From Clostridium sp. CAG:451 (lineage in GTDB: Bacteria; Bacillota_I; Bacilli_A; RF39; UBA660): 62,571 bases of DNA. The stretch lies in the NCBI GenBank assembly GCA_000438295.1, contig FR901052.1, positions 1-62,571 of the forward strand, written 5' to 3'. Positions 1 to 8,428 of the stretch are shown piece by piece. Both the position numbers and the translations under genes were made by a program. The notes under the pieces are model-generated. The model did not search any database and had not been told where the DNA came from. It saw nothing but the letters and a program-made list of their open reading frames with translations. The stretch's first letter is position 1. Every line of letters starts with the position of its first letter.

Positions 1-25
1 ATTTAAGATGACATAGAACTAAAAC
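1..25 (-). CRISPR. First (leader-proximal) CRISPR repeat, partial
   Basis: The 25 bases at the window edge, read on the minus strand, begin GTTTTAGTTCTATG, the usual start of type II-A repeats. The tail runs off the window. The tracrRNA anti-repeat at 6018-6055 predicts 11 more bases, for a total of 36, the normal II-A length. Bases 1-16 are identical to 6029-6044 in the tracrRNA locus. No second repeat lies inward of this one, so the array lies to the left and this is its leader end. Confidence 0.9.
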
Positions 26-105
26 CTCAAATAGTTTTAATTCTATTACTACATTAATAGAGATATGTATTTCTTAAATGATAAATTCTATTTCATCTAT
101 AACTA
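26..105 (-). promoter_or_regulatory. CRISPR leader with ATTTGAG anchoring motif
   Basis: This AT-rich stretch lies between the csn2 stop and the first repeat. On the minus strand it ends in ATTTGAG (26-32), directly against the repeat. ATTTGAG is one of the known leader-anchoring sequences that direct spacer integration in type II-A systems. The order csn2, leader, array is the canonical II-A order. A promoter for the array presumably lies here but I cannot assign it firmly. Confidence 0.85.
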
Positions 106-783
106 TTATAGCATACTTTCTTCTAAACTTTGATCAATTATTATAACTTTTTCATAGTCGCCAAAATAATCATATTTAGAAGATTCTATCATTATTATTT
201 TTATTGAATTATAGGTTGCGTATTTATAAAACTCAATAACCTCCTCTTTAGTTAAAAATTGTTTCAAATTCATAAAACATAATATTTTATTGGAATTCAA
301 TGCAACCTCCAAATCAATTATTAAAAGTAAATTATCTAGTAAATCATCTTTTTGATTTACTTTTAGTTTAAACATTTTAATTACATTATCAATTCCTTCA
401 TCAGCAGAAACCGATATTGATAAATCCGTCTTTTGTAATTCTTTATCTATCAACTTACATAATTTAGAGAATGTTCTTAAAATATTCTCACTATCATATT
501 GTTCTATATTGGATAAAATATATTTAGTAATATCAGTTGAATATTTTTTAGAATCAAAGCCAAAGTCAAAATATTCAGAAAAGAATCTTATTTTGCCACT
601 TATCTTCAATTCATTGTTATCCTTGTCAAAGCATTGAATTTCTTCTGGTAAATCACTATTACTAATGCCATAAAACAATGAGGAAATTCTATATAAATAT
701 TTCTTGTTATGTATCTCAAACGAATATACATTTGAATTATCAAAATCTATTATTGAGTCAATAAAGTCTATTTTTATTTTCAT
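106..783 (-). CDS. csn2: CRISPR-associated protein Csn2 (type II-A adaptation)
   Basis: A 225-residue protein that is last in the cas operon. Csn2 forms a tetrameric ring that slides on DNA ends and takes part in spacer acquisition with Cas1-Cas2 and Cas9. The C-terminal half carries the recognisable Csn2 pattern: a hydrophobic strand ending LLIIDLEVALNSNKILCF, then NLKQFLTKEEVIEFY, then IKIIMIESS and a final VIIIDQSL. The length matches the short Csn2 class of about 220 residues. Its ATG overlaps the cas2 stop by four bases (ATGA), so the two are translationally coupled. Presence of csn2 sets the subtype as II-A. Confidence 0.93.
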   Translation of the reverse strand: MKIKIDFIDSIIDFDNSNVYSFEIHNKKYLYRISSLFYGISNSDLPEEIQCFDKDNNELKISGKIRFFSEYFDFGFDSKKYSTDITKYILSNIEQYDSENILRTFSKLCKLIDKELQKTDLSISVSADEGIDNVIKMFKLKVNQKDDLLDNLLLIIDLEVALNSNKILCFMNLKQFLTKEEVIEFYKYATYNSIKIIMIESSKYDYFGDYEKVIIIDQSLEESML

Positions 784-1085
784 AATACTATTAATCTTTC
801 TTCACTATTTATTATTTTACTATTACTACTTCCTGTAATAAATTCTATTTGAGAATATTGTTTTTCAGTTATATTCATTACTTGTATTATACCTTTTTTA
901 GGTGCTTTCTTTCTTATTCTTTCGACTAAAGCATTTGATTGTTGAGAATTTAAAACAATTTTTGAGTACACTGATTCTTGCATCATTATAAAGCCTTCAT
1001 TAATTAGAAATTTTCTAAACATTAGATATGCTCTTTTATCTTTAGAATACACATTTGGAAGATCAAAAAATACAATAGTTCTCAT
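780..1085 (-). CDS. cas2: CRISPR-associated endonuclease Cas2
   Basis: Cas2 is the small ferredoxin-fold dimer at the centre of the Cas1-Cas2 integrase. The protein starts MRTIVFFDLPNVYSKDKR, which contains the conserved FDLP strand and metal-site aspartate near residue 8. About 101 residues is normal. The open frame extends 8 codons upstream to 1109. I chose the ATG at 1083-1085 because a GAGGG Shine-Dalgarno lies about eight bases before it and because family members begin at this point. It starts just after the cas1 stop and overlaps csn2 by four bases. Confidence 0.93.
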   Translation of the reverse strand: MRTIVFFDLPNVYSKDKRAYLMFRKFLINEGFIMMQESVYSKIVLNSQQSNALVERIRKKAPKKGIIQVMNITEKQYSQIEFITGSSNSKIINSEERLIVL

Positions 1086-1089
1086 AACT

Positions 1090-1962
1090 CTATCCCTCAT
1101 GATATACAAATTCCTTATAATTATCTAAATTATTTATTGACTCTAAAGTATTCTTTACAAACATTTTTATAATATCCTTCAACGTATGATTTTTGCCTTG
1201 ATATTTAAAAGTCCCATTCAGAATATTTACAATATCAAGTTTATATTCTGTATCAAGTTTTCTTTCTTGATTATAATAGACAAAATTATCAATTACTACT
1301 CTAAATGGTTCCATTAAATCACAAGTTAAATTAAACTCATTAAATTCATTTTTGTGATGGATTCCAAGTTGTGTTAAATATCCATTATTAATAATTTCTT
1401 TATTAATTGTTGAAAGGAAAATTGCATATCCATAGTTTAGTGCTGCATTTATAGTGTCATCTGAATTCCTAACAAAACCATTTCCAAATAATGCATTAAA
1501 ATAAACTTTAGCAGCATGCCCTTCTCTATTTGTTTTATCTCCATCAACTACTTCATCAATGTAGCTTAAAATTAATTTATATTTCGATGATTTAGTTTTC
1601 TTAAGCAGCAAAGCTTGATTCATAATTTTGTTTTTTACTATCTCTGCCCATATTTTATCTTTATCAGAAGCTTTCCATTTAATTTGTTCTTTAATCATTT
1701 TACTAGTATTATGTTTTGAGTAATATGGGACAACTTCACCAAATGGATTATGTTTTTCATCACAAAAAATTATGTTTATTTTATTATCAGCAAGCTCTTT
1801 TAAAAGATATGCAGAAATAGATACTGATATAGAATCTACTATTATTGTATCTATTTCTGATAAATGAATATATTTTTCATCATTTTCTTGTTTTACTACA
1901 AGAAATCTATTTTTATAAGTAATCTTAGATTGTCTTGTGATAACAACTGTTCTAAAACTCAT
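1090..1962 (-). CDS. cas1: CRISPR-associated endonuclease Cas1
   Basis: Cas1 is the metal-dependent integrase that inserts new spacers at the leader end. The 290-residue protein has the family catalytic triad in visible context: Glu147 in NREGHAAKVYF, His202/203 in GIHHKNEFNEF and Asp215 in LTCDLMEPFR. Length and motifs match type II-A Cas1. Its ATG lies inside the last codons of cas9 (11-base overlap) and its TAG stop sits four bases before the cas2 ATG, so the adaptation genes are in one transcript with cas9. No residue is missing that would suggest loss of function. Confidence 0.96.
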   Translation of the reverse strand: MSFRTVVITRQSKITYKNRFLVVKQENDEKYIHLSEIDTIIVDSISVSISAYLLKELADNKINIIFCDEKHNPFGEVVPYYSKHNTSKMIKEQIKWKASDKDKIWAEIVKNKIMNQALLLKKTKSSKYKLILSYIDEVVDGDKTNREGHAAKVYFNALFGNGFVRNSDDTINAALNYGYAIFLSTINKEIINNGYLTQLGIHHKNEFNEFNLTCDLMEPFRVVIDNFVYYNQERKLDTEYKLDIVNILNGTFKYQGKNHTLKDIIKMFVKNTLESINNLDNYKEFVYHEG

Positions 1963-4900
1963 ATCTTGACTCTCTTATTCCTGTAACTGATTTTGAGATA
2001 ATTATTCCATCTGTTATATTATATCCACTCAAACGTCCCATTCTATCACCTAATCCAAATTCAGATAAATTAGCATTAACACTATTACAATGAAGCATTT
2101 TAAATAATTCTTTTGTTATTTTCTTTTGTTGATCTAAAGCTAAATCTTCAAAATTAACTTTATTTTTTATTTTATCTAATTCTTTATTAAATAATGGAAA
2201 TAAATCTAAATTAATTAGAAAATCATAAATTTCATTTACATATTTTTCTGCAAAATCAATATATTGTTTTTTATCATTCAATAAATATTGAAGTGCATAT
2301 TTCCAATGTTTCATTTTATCTTTAGCTATTTTCAATTGAATCGCATTTGAAATCTCACAATTCTTATGACCTATACTATATCCTTTTATGAAAACATTTT
2401 GATTATTATATATTATCTCTGTTTCAAAAGGAATAGAACATTTCTTTATTTTAAAAGTTGAATTTTTCTTCAAATTAATCTGTGTTTTAATATAATCATT
2501 AATCTCGGCATCGTTATTTCTTACAGCTAAAGCCATTGGAAGTCCAATAATTTTCATCTTACTTTCATTATATTCAATTAGCATTAATTTTCTTGCATTT
2601 GTATTTGAATAACCACCATATATATCAGTTGGCATACCAAATTTTATAGGAATAGTCCCTTTTCCTTTTTTATAAATGGTTTCTTTGTAAAATTGACCTG
2701 TTCTTATTTCAGTTTTTCTACTAATTAAAATATCATTTCTATACAAAGTATCTTCTACTCTTTTATTAAATTCATGAGCATCGAATAATACTTCACCTGT
2801 TTCGTTATCAACCAAGTTTTCTGATATTTTTAGAACTATATCATTTAAATTTTCATCTAAGCTATTAATTACATACCCAAATCTAAGATTTCTTCTTTTT
2901 CCTTCATCCATTTCAACAATTTTACTATTAAGTTCTTTTACCATATCAAAATTTATTTTTCGTTTCATAAATCTTTCTTTATATTCACCTAATACTGCTG
3001 CAAGATAAGCATCATGTGCATGATGATAATCATTTATATCTCTAAATTTAAATAGGTCATATTTTTCACGATAATTGTGTGATAAATCAGCTTTTAAATA
3101 AATGACATTAGTATCTTTATATAAATTATTCAAAATATTAGCCACATGTTTTGTAATTTGTCTTGTTTCTACTAATTGTCTATTGATAAATCCATTAATA
3201 TCTTCTTCATTGTATTTTTCTCTTATTAAATTATGGAATTTCTTTGCTGACATTAATCCATTATCTTTTAAATGTTTCCACCAAGTTTTTTGTTTAGAAT
3301 TTCTAAATTTTGAAGGTAAAACGTAACTTGCTTTTTTATCTTGATTACATTCTTTTAATACTAATGCTTTATTATCAATTGAGTCATCCTTTATTAATGA
3401 TCTTGGAATAATATGATCTATTTCATATAAAGACTGATTTTCTATATCTTCTATATTTAATGGGGTTCCAGTATATAGACATTTACCTTCTTGTATAAAG
3501 TATAAGAATAATCTTTGACTTGTTATCTCATGACTATCAAGTTCATGTTTTAATTTTTTATAATTTTCTATAGAATCTTTACATCCTTTATATAAATTAT
3601 TAATGTAGTCTTTTCTTGAATCTTTTCTTACTTTTTCTTCTTCACTTCTTGCCATTTCAATTGAAATATTCTTTGGTTCATATCCAATATAATCAACTAA
3701 CTCTTCTACAACCTTTAGAGCTTGATATATACCTCTTTTTGTTGCAGGAGATGTGGCTAATTCTTCAACTATTGAATAGTTTAATTTCTTATTTTCTTCT
3801 TTATTATTAAACTTCTTAATCATTTCTTGAAAATTGTATTTATCATCATTTATTATTTGCATAAAATTCTTATCTGTTTCATACATTAAATCTAATATTG
3901 ATTTATATAATTCTGTAGCTTTATCTTTATAATATTTAGTTTTTAAAAGTTTTTTAGATAGACTTCCCCAACCTGAATATTTCTTTGCTAAAACTTTTTT
4001 TATTTGATTCTCATTTAACTTACTATAATTATCTCTAACTTTCTTTTCTAAAATATCTTTATCTTCAAATATTGTAATCCATTCTATTATTTCTTCGGCA
4101 TTTTCAAGATTATAATCAGTATCAGCAAATATTCCATTTTCTCCAAAGAAATCTACATAAGATTGCATATTATTAGCAAACTTACCATCTGCAGAATATC
4201 CAGTTATTCTAAAATTGCCACCTTCCATACTATATTCACCAGTTGAAATTAAATAGTTTTTAAACTTTCTTTCTGTAATTGTACCTGATGTTTTCTTAAA
4301 AAAGTCTTCTAATATTTGCTGTTGAAATTTTAATTCTAACTTTCTGTCATTTACTCTTATTTGCTTTAATTCATTCATAACTTTAAACTCAGAATATAAA
4401 ATTGAGTTATTAGCAAGAGCATATTCATCTAATAAATATGTACAATGAGAAATCATTCTTTTAATAAACTTTTCTGCTGTTTTTTCTTTATCTACTACAT
4501 CATCAAAATTATATGGAGTTATCTTAACATTATTAATTTTTCTTTCTAGCCATGAGTTTTCACTTCTTTTTTCAGAAACTAATGGTCCAACATAATAAGG
4601 AATTCTAAATTCTAATAGTTTAACTATTTTATATGTTTTATTATCATTTAATTTATTTAACAAGAAGGGATAATATTTACCTTGATTTTCTATTATTTTT
4701 ATTAATTCTGATTTATTTAATTGATATGGATACTTACCATTATCTGTAGTTGTTATTCTAGGAAGAAAAGTACCATTTTCAATTCTTTCTTTTACTTCTA
4801 AATTGTATTCATCTAGTAAATTTTGTTTTATGTTTTCATCACTAAATAACGACTCTAATAACTTGTTAATTTCTTTTCTAAATTCATCACAATCTATCTT

Positions 4901-5983
4901 ATTAGTAATATACTTTTCATATAAACACAAATCTTTTTTAGTTCTAAATATTTCATTGTATAATTCACGATTATCTTTAAATAGTTCTTTTAAGAAATTT
5001 AGATCTTTCTTATGTTGCTCAAAACTTTTTACCATCAAACTAGAAATACTTGTATTTTTATTTCCTTTAAAAATCTTTTTTAAGAAAATACAATCATATA
5101 TTTGTTTTAAAATGTCTAATATTTCTATATTTTCTCCTAAAGCTTCCTGATATTCTTCATATTTATCATCATAGTCAGTACCACTAAAACTGATTTCAAT
5201 TTTATTATCAGTTTCTAACATTAATAGTTTATTAATATTACCTTTATTACCAACCATTAATTTACCAAATTCTGTTGCAGAACTTTTATTTGTTAGCTCA
5301 GTTAAATTATCTATCAATAATGCCTTAACATCATTTTTAGTATCTTTCAATAAGTCTGCTTCAAGTTCATCAAAGTCAATTATATTGATATAATCCTCTG
5401 GTATCTCTAACTCTTGAATATTATTTGAAAGTATTGAAAATAACTCATTTAACTTATCTTTTATATCTAAATTATCTATATTAAAGTTGGCATTTTGGTA
5501 CAAGAAGTTACCTCTATATTTTATGATATGATGAATTGCAAGATATACAAGTCTAATATCTTTCTTTTCAGGATTATTTATTAATTCATCTCTTAAATGA
5601 TATATAGTTTTATATTTATTTTGGTAATCTTTTAATTCTTGCTTTTCTTCTTTCGTTAAAACTATTTTTTTATTTATTTTATCATTCTCAACATATTTTG
5701 ATTCTTTTAATTTTTGAAAGAAATTTTTATCGACTTTATTTATTTCTTCACTAAATTCTTCCTGGAGTAATTTTATTCTTTCACGTCTTCTATCATATCT
5801 TCTTCTAGTACTTCTTTGCATTCTTCTTGATTCTGCCGTTGTTGCTTCTTCAAACAATCTAACTCCCCAAAGTGCTTTATTGCCTTTTCGCATTACTTTT
5901 TGATTATCCGTTTCAACGACACTCCAACCAACTGAAGTTGTTCCAATATCCAAACCAATATTATATTCTTTTTTTGTTGCCAT
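1952..5983 (-). CDS. cas9: CRISPR-associated endonuclease Cas9 (type II-A)
   Basis: A full-length RNA-guided DNA endonuclease of 1343 residues, the usual size for II-A Cas9. RuvC-I is at the N terminus (GLDIGTTSVGW, Asp12). The arginine-rich bridge helix is at about 53-69. RuvC-II IEMARSEEEK is near residue 774. The HNH core EIDHIIPRS is near 855, and RuvC-III HHAHDAYLAAV is near 986. All catalytic Asp, Glu and His positions are present, so both strands should be cut. The start is ATG with AGGAGGT just upstream. The C-terminal PAM-interacting region is intact, but I cannot read the PAM preference from sequence. It is first in the operon, facing away from the tracrRNA gene whose promoter overlaps its start codon. 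Confidence 0.97.
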   Translation of the reverse strand: MATKKEYNIGLDIGTTSVGWSVVETDNQKVMRKGNKALWGVRLFEEATTAESRRMQRSTRRRYDRRRERIKLLQEEFSEEINKVDKNFFQKLKESKYVENDKINKKIVLTKEEKQELKDYQNKYKTIYHLRDELINNPEKKDIRLVYLAIHHIIKYRGNFLYQNANFNIDNLDIKDKLNELFSILSNNIQELEIPEDYINIIDFDELEADLLKDTKNDVKALLIDNLTELTNKSSATEFGKLMVGNKGNINKLLMLETDNKIEISFSGTDYDDKYEEYQEALGENIEILDILKQIYDCIFLKKIFKGNKNTSISSLMVKSFEQHKKDLNFLKELFKDNRELYNEIFRTKKDLCLYEKYITNKIDCDEFRKEINKLLESLFSDENIKQNLLDEYNLEVKERIENGTFLPRITTTDNGKYPYQLNKSELIKIIENQGKYYPFLLNKLNDNKTYKIVKLLEFRIPYYVGPLVSEKRSENSWLERKINNVKITPYNFDDVVDKEKTAEKFIKRMISHCTYLLDEYALANNSILYSEFKVMNELKQIRVNDRKLELKFQQQILEDFFKKTSGTITERKFKNYLISTGEYSMEGGNFRITGYSADGKFANNMQSYVDFFGENGIFADTDYNLENAEEIIEWITIFEDKDILEKKVRDNYSKLNENQIKKVLAKKYSGWGSLSKKLLKTKYYKDKATELYKSILDLMYETDKNFMQIINDDKYNFQEMIKKFNNKEENKKLNYSIVEELATSPATKRGIYQALKVVEELVDYIGYEPKNISIEMARSEEEKVRKDSRKDYINNLYKGCKDSIENYKKLKHELDSHEITSQRLFLYFIQEGKCLYTGTPLNIEDIENQSLYEIDHIIPRSLIKDDSIDNKALVLKECNQDKKASYVLPSKFRNSKQKTWWKHLKDNGLMSAKKFHNLIREKYNEEDINGFINRQLVETRQITKHVANILNNLYKDTNVIYLKADLSHNYREKYDLFKFRDINDYHHAHDAYLAAVLGEYKERFMKRKINFDMVKELNSKIVEMDEGKRRNLRFGYVINSLDENLNDIVLKISENLVDNETGEVLFDAHEFNKRVEDTLYRNDILISRKTEIRTGQFYKETIYKKGKGTIPIKFGMPTDIYGGYSNTNARKLMLIEYNESKMKIIGLPMALAVRNNDAEINDYIKTQINLKKNSTFKIKKCSIPFETEIIYNNQNVFIKGYSIGHKNCEISNAIQLKIAKDKMKHWKYALQYLLNDKKQYIDFAEKYVNEIYDFLINLDLFPLFNKELDKIKNKVNFEDLALDQQKKITKELFKMLHCNSVNANLSEFGLGDRMGRLSGYNITDGIIISKSVTGIRESRYEF

Positions 5984-6011
5984 TGACTTACCTCCTACAA
6001 TATGGTATTAT
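5983..6011 (+). promoter_or_regulatory. tracrRNA promoter
   Basis: TTGACT at 5983-5988 and TATTAT at 6006-6011 are separated by 17 bases, a good sigma-A promoter on the plus strand. The expected start point is about 6018, which is where complementarity to the CRISPR repeat begins. The -35 box includes one base of the cas9 start codon on the other strand, so RNA polymerase here would sit over the cas9 translation start region. Confidence 0.75.
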
Positions 6012-6030
6012 CATATTATCTTAATACCAT
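6002..6030. repeat. Inverted repeat between cas9 and tracrRNA
   Basis: A perfect 9-base inverted repeat, ATGGTATTA at 6002-6010 and TAATACCAT at 6022-6030, with an 11-base spacer. The right arm is part of the tracrRNA anti-repeat; the left arm covers the tracrRNA -10 box and lies about ten bases upstream of the cas9 ribosome binding site. On the minus strand it can form a hairpin in the cas9 leader. Confidence 0.7.
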
Positions 6031-6110
6031 TTAAGATGACATAGAGAGTTAAAATAAAGGTTTTACCCTAAATACTCATTTATTTGAGAAACTGCTTAGG
6101 CAGTTTTTTT
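6018..6110 (+). ncRNA. tracrRNA
   Basis: The anti-repeat spans 6018-6055. It pairs with the whole inferred 36-base repeat apart from a few bases around the bulge, as in other II-A systems. It is followed by AGTTAAAATAAAGG, close to the AAGTTAAAATAAGG lower-stem and nexus start of known tracrRNAs. A short CTCA/TGAG hairpin (about 6075-6088) comes next. A terminator hairpin AACTGC-TTAG-GCAGTT with a run of Ts lies at 6089-6110. Size, order and promoter position match a functional tracrRNA. It is transcribed away from cas9. Confidence 0.93.
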
Positions 6111-6199
6111 GTTAACTCTTAGTTTAATTTTAACATAGATATTTTAATTAGCAAATACTTTAGCAAAAATAAAAATACTCCACAAAGAGTATTTTTTCA

Positions 6200-6457
6200 C
6201 TATGCTTTAAATTTATCTTTTACGCTTTTTACATCTACTAATTCAAATCTATATTTTTGTTTAACTTTAGGATATTTAATATGATCACCTTCACTTAAGA
6301 ACATTTCTATAGGTCTTACCCATAATGAACAGTCAGCATATAATCTACGATATACTACCATTTCTTTATGAGTTTCTGAGTCAAGAGCTATATCTTCCAC
6401 TAAATAATGGTCACCCTTAAAGTGTTTATAAATCCCATGTATTACTAATTTATTCAC
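6200..6457 (-). CDS. DUF1653-family small protein
   Basis: An 85-residue protein with the DUF1653 signature: GIYKHFKGDHYLVEDIALDSET, then VVYRRLY and LWVRPIEMF. The family is widespread in bacteria and its biochemical role is not established. Start choice: the frame is open to a GTG at 6466, but the AAGGG Shine-Dalgarno is placed about eight bases before the GTG at 6455-6457, which I prefer. The start overlaps the xseB stop, so it is the last gene of the nusB-xseA-xseB transcript. The tracrRNA terminator lies about 90 bases downstream and faces it. Confidence 0.8.
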   Translation of the reverse strand: MNKLVIHGIYKHFKGDHYLVEDIALDSETHKEMVVYRRLYADCSLWVRPIEMFLSEGDHIKYPKVKQKYRFELVDVKSVKDKFKA

Positions 6458-6683
6458 TAACTTCACCCTTAAATTCTTTTAAAGTACCATCTTCACTTAC
6501 TATTTCTGTAAGAGCTTTTTCTGCATCTTTTAATTCTTTATCACAATCTTTTGCAAGATTCATTGCTTCTGTAAAACTTTTTATAGCATCATCTAAAGCG
6601 ATATCACCATTTTCTAAAGATTTAACAAGTACTTCTAATTCACTCATTTTCTCTTCAAACTTTTTTTCTTTCTTTTCCATCAT
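6450..6683 (-). CDS. xseB: Exodeoxyribonuclease VII small subunit
   Basis: A 77-residue, strongly helical protein with the XseB pattern FEEKMSELEVLVKSLENGDIALDDAIKSFTEAM. XseB binds the large subunit XseA to make exonuclease VII, which degrades single-stranded DNA from both ends. The AGAGGTGAA ribosome site precedes ATGATG. It begins nine bases after xseA stops, as in most Bacillota. Confidence 0.95.
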   Translation of the reverse strand: MMEKKEKKFEEKMSELEVLVKSLENGDIALDDAIKSFTEAMNLAKDCDKELKDAEKALTEIVSEDGTLKEFKGEVSE

Positions 6684-6691
6684 TTCACCTC

Positions 6692-7945
6692 TTATATAAT
6701 TGTAGCTTCAATACTACCATCTTTTAATTCTATTTCTATCTTATCACTACTTTTTAAGTCTTTCACACTTCCAATAGTTTTATTATTATGTTTAATAATA
6801 CTATAACCTCTATCTAAAGTTTTTAAAGGACTAAGAGCATCTAGTTTATTTATCAAAAGAAGATAATCATGCTTTTTCTTATCAAGGATAACTTGTGGTT
6901 TGCTAAAACATCTTTTAGTTAGTACTAAATTTAATCTAGCTTTCTTTCTATCTAATAAGTTTTTGTAACTAGTAACAAGTCTATCTTCTAAGTAATCTAA
7001 CTTCATGGTCTTACTAGCATATAAATCAATTGGATTATTTAAAATATAACTATCTTTTACTTTTAATAATCTTTTCTTTTTTAATTCAAGAATAGTATTA
7101 ATATTTTTAACACTACGAAGTTTTAACTGGTCAATATAGTTAATTACATCAGCTTTATTAGGTACAGCAAGCTCTGCAGCTCCTGTAGGCGTTGGTGCTC
7201 TAAGATCGGCTACAAAGTCAGCAATTGTAAAATCTATCTCATGACCAACAGCACTAATAACAGGAATAGAACAATCATATATTGCTCTTGCTACTACCTC
7301 TTCATTAAAAGCCCACAAGTCTTCGATAGAACCACCACCTCTACCTACTATTAAAACATCTAGATTATACTCTTCTGCTCTTTTTATTTGTCTTACAATG
7401 TCTTCTTTAGCATTCTCTCCTTGTACAAGAGCTGGAAATAAAATAACTTCTACTAAAGGAAACCTTCTATTAATAGTAGAAATAATATCTCTTATAGCAG
7501 CTCCAGTAGATGCTGTTATTACTCCTACTCTTTCCGGTATTCTAGGTATCTTCTTCTTATGGCTTTCCAAAAATAAGCCTTCACTAGCAAGTTTCTTTTT
7601 TAATTGTTCAAACGCTACATATAAGTTTCCTACTCCATCCTCAGTCATTTCATTTACATAAATTTGATAACCACCCGTTGCTTCATAAACTGATATTTTA
7701 CCTTTGACAAGTATTTTCATTCCATCTTCTGGAGTAAACTTAACACTTCTTGCACTAGATGCAAACATAACAGCGTTAATTCTACTGCTTTCATCTTTTA
7801 TAGTAAAATAAAAGTGCCCTCTAGTATGAGCCTTAAAGTTAGATATTTCTCCTTTTAAATACACTTCTTGTAAGTTAGTATCATTATCTATTTTATATTT
7901 AATATATCTAGTTAACTGAGTAACTGTTAAATACTCATTCTGCAT
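6692..7945 (-). CDS. xseA: Exodeoxyribonuclease VII large subunit
   Basis: The catalytic subunit of exonuclease VII. An N-terminal OB fold (about 1-100, including GEISNFKAHTRGHFYFTIKD) is followed by the catalytic domain. That domain has VITASTGAAIRDI, then VGRGGGSIEDLWAFNEE, then SAVGHEIDFTIADFVADLRAPTPTGAAE, all hallmarks of XseA. A lysine-rich helical region near the C terminus (about 270-350) should bind XseB. The frame opens at 7960, but the ATG at 7943-7945 has AGAGGA about eight bases upstream and gives the usual start MQNEYLTVTQL. It overlaps nusB by 11 bases. Confidence 0.95.
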   Translation of the reverse strand: MQNEYLTVTQLTRYIKYKIDNDTNLQEVYLKGEISNFKAHTRGHFYFTIKDESSRINAVMFASSARSVKFTPEDGMKILVKGKISVYEATGGYQIYVNEMTEDGVGNLYVAFEQLKKKLASEGLFLESHKKKIPRIPERVGVITASTGAAIRDIISTINRRFPLVEVILFPALVQGENAKEDIVRQIKRAEEYNLDVLIVGRGGGSIEDLWAFNEEVVARAIYDCSIPVISAVGHEIDFTIADFVADLRAPTPTGAAELAVPNKADVINYIDQLKLRSVKNINTILELKKKRLLKVKDSYILNNPIDLYASKTMKLDYLEDRLVTSYKNLLDRKKARLNLVLTKRCFSKPQVILDKKKHDYLLLINKLDALSPLKTLDRGYSIIKHNNKTIGSVKDLKSSDKIEIELKDGSIEATII

Positions 7946-8348
7946 CTTTATCCTCTTCATGATAAATCTTGTCTAAAACACCATTTAACATCTTTACAAC
8001 TGATTCTTCACTATATTTCTTAGATAACTTTATTGCTTCATCAATTACTACTTTCTTTGGTGTATCTGTATAGATAAGTTCATAAATAGCTATTTCAAAA
8101 ATTGCTTGATCTACCATATTTAATCTATTTATTTCCCAGTTAATTAAATATTTATTTGCCTTTTTATCTAATTCTTCTTTTTTAAGGATTACTTCATTTA
8201 CAATATTTTCAATAAACTCTTTATTATGTCCTTCAATATCCATAAACATTTCATCTAAATCATAACTAGCTTTTGCTTTTTCAAAGACAGATACTTGATA
8301 AAGAATCCTCATAGCCATCTCTCTTGCTCCACTACGTGTCTCTTCCAT
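7935..8348 (-). CDS. nusB: Transcription antitermination factor NusB
   Basis: A 137-residue all-helical NusB. The N-terminal RSGAREMAMRILYQ matches the arginine-rich RNA-binding start of the family, and the C-terminal PKKVVIDEAIKLSKKYSEESVVKMLNGVLDKI is the conserved end. NusB with NusE (S10) binds boxA RNA and helps rRNA antitermination. It is first of nusB-xseA-xseB-DUF1653, a gene order common in Bacillota. Confidence 0.96.
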   Translation of the reverse strand: MEETRSGAREMAMRILYQVSVFEKAKASYDLDEMFMDIEGHNKEFIENIVNEVILKKEELDKKANKYLINWEINRLNMVDQAIFEIAIYELIYTDTPKKVVIDEAIKLSKKYSEESVVKMLNGVLDKIYHEEDKDAE

Positions 8349-8402
8349 TAATTATCACCTCACAACAACTTTATTATACTAAGAAAAAGACCTATTTACA
8401 AG

Positions 8403-8428
8403 CAAAAAAAAGAAGTGTTTTACTTCTT
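8403..8428 (-). terminator. Rho-independent terminator after the SpoIID-fold gene
   Basis: On the minus strand AAGAAGT, a 5-base loop and ACTTCTT are followed by a run of Ts. The stop codon of the SpoIID-fold gene lies inside the hairpin. This separates the cell-wall operon from nusB. Confidence 0.8.

Noticed and set aside
3102..5150. Open frames on the plus strand inside cas9
   Set aside because: Shadows of the AT-rich coding strand; no ribosome sites and low-complexity translations.
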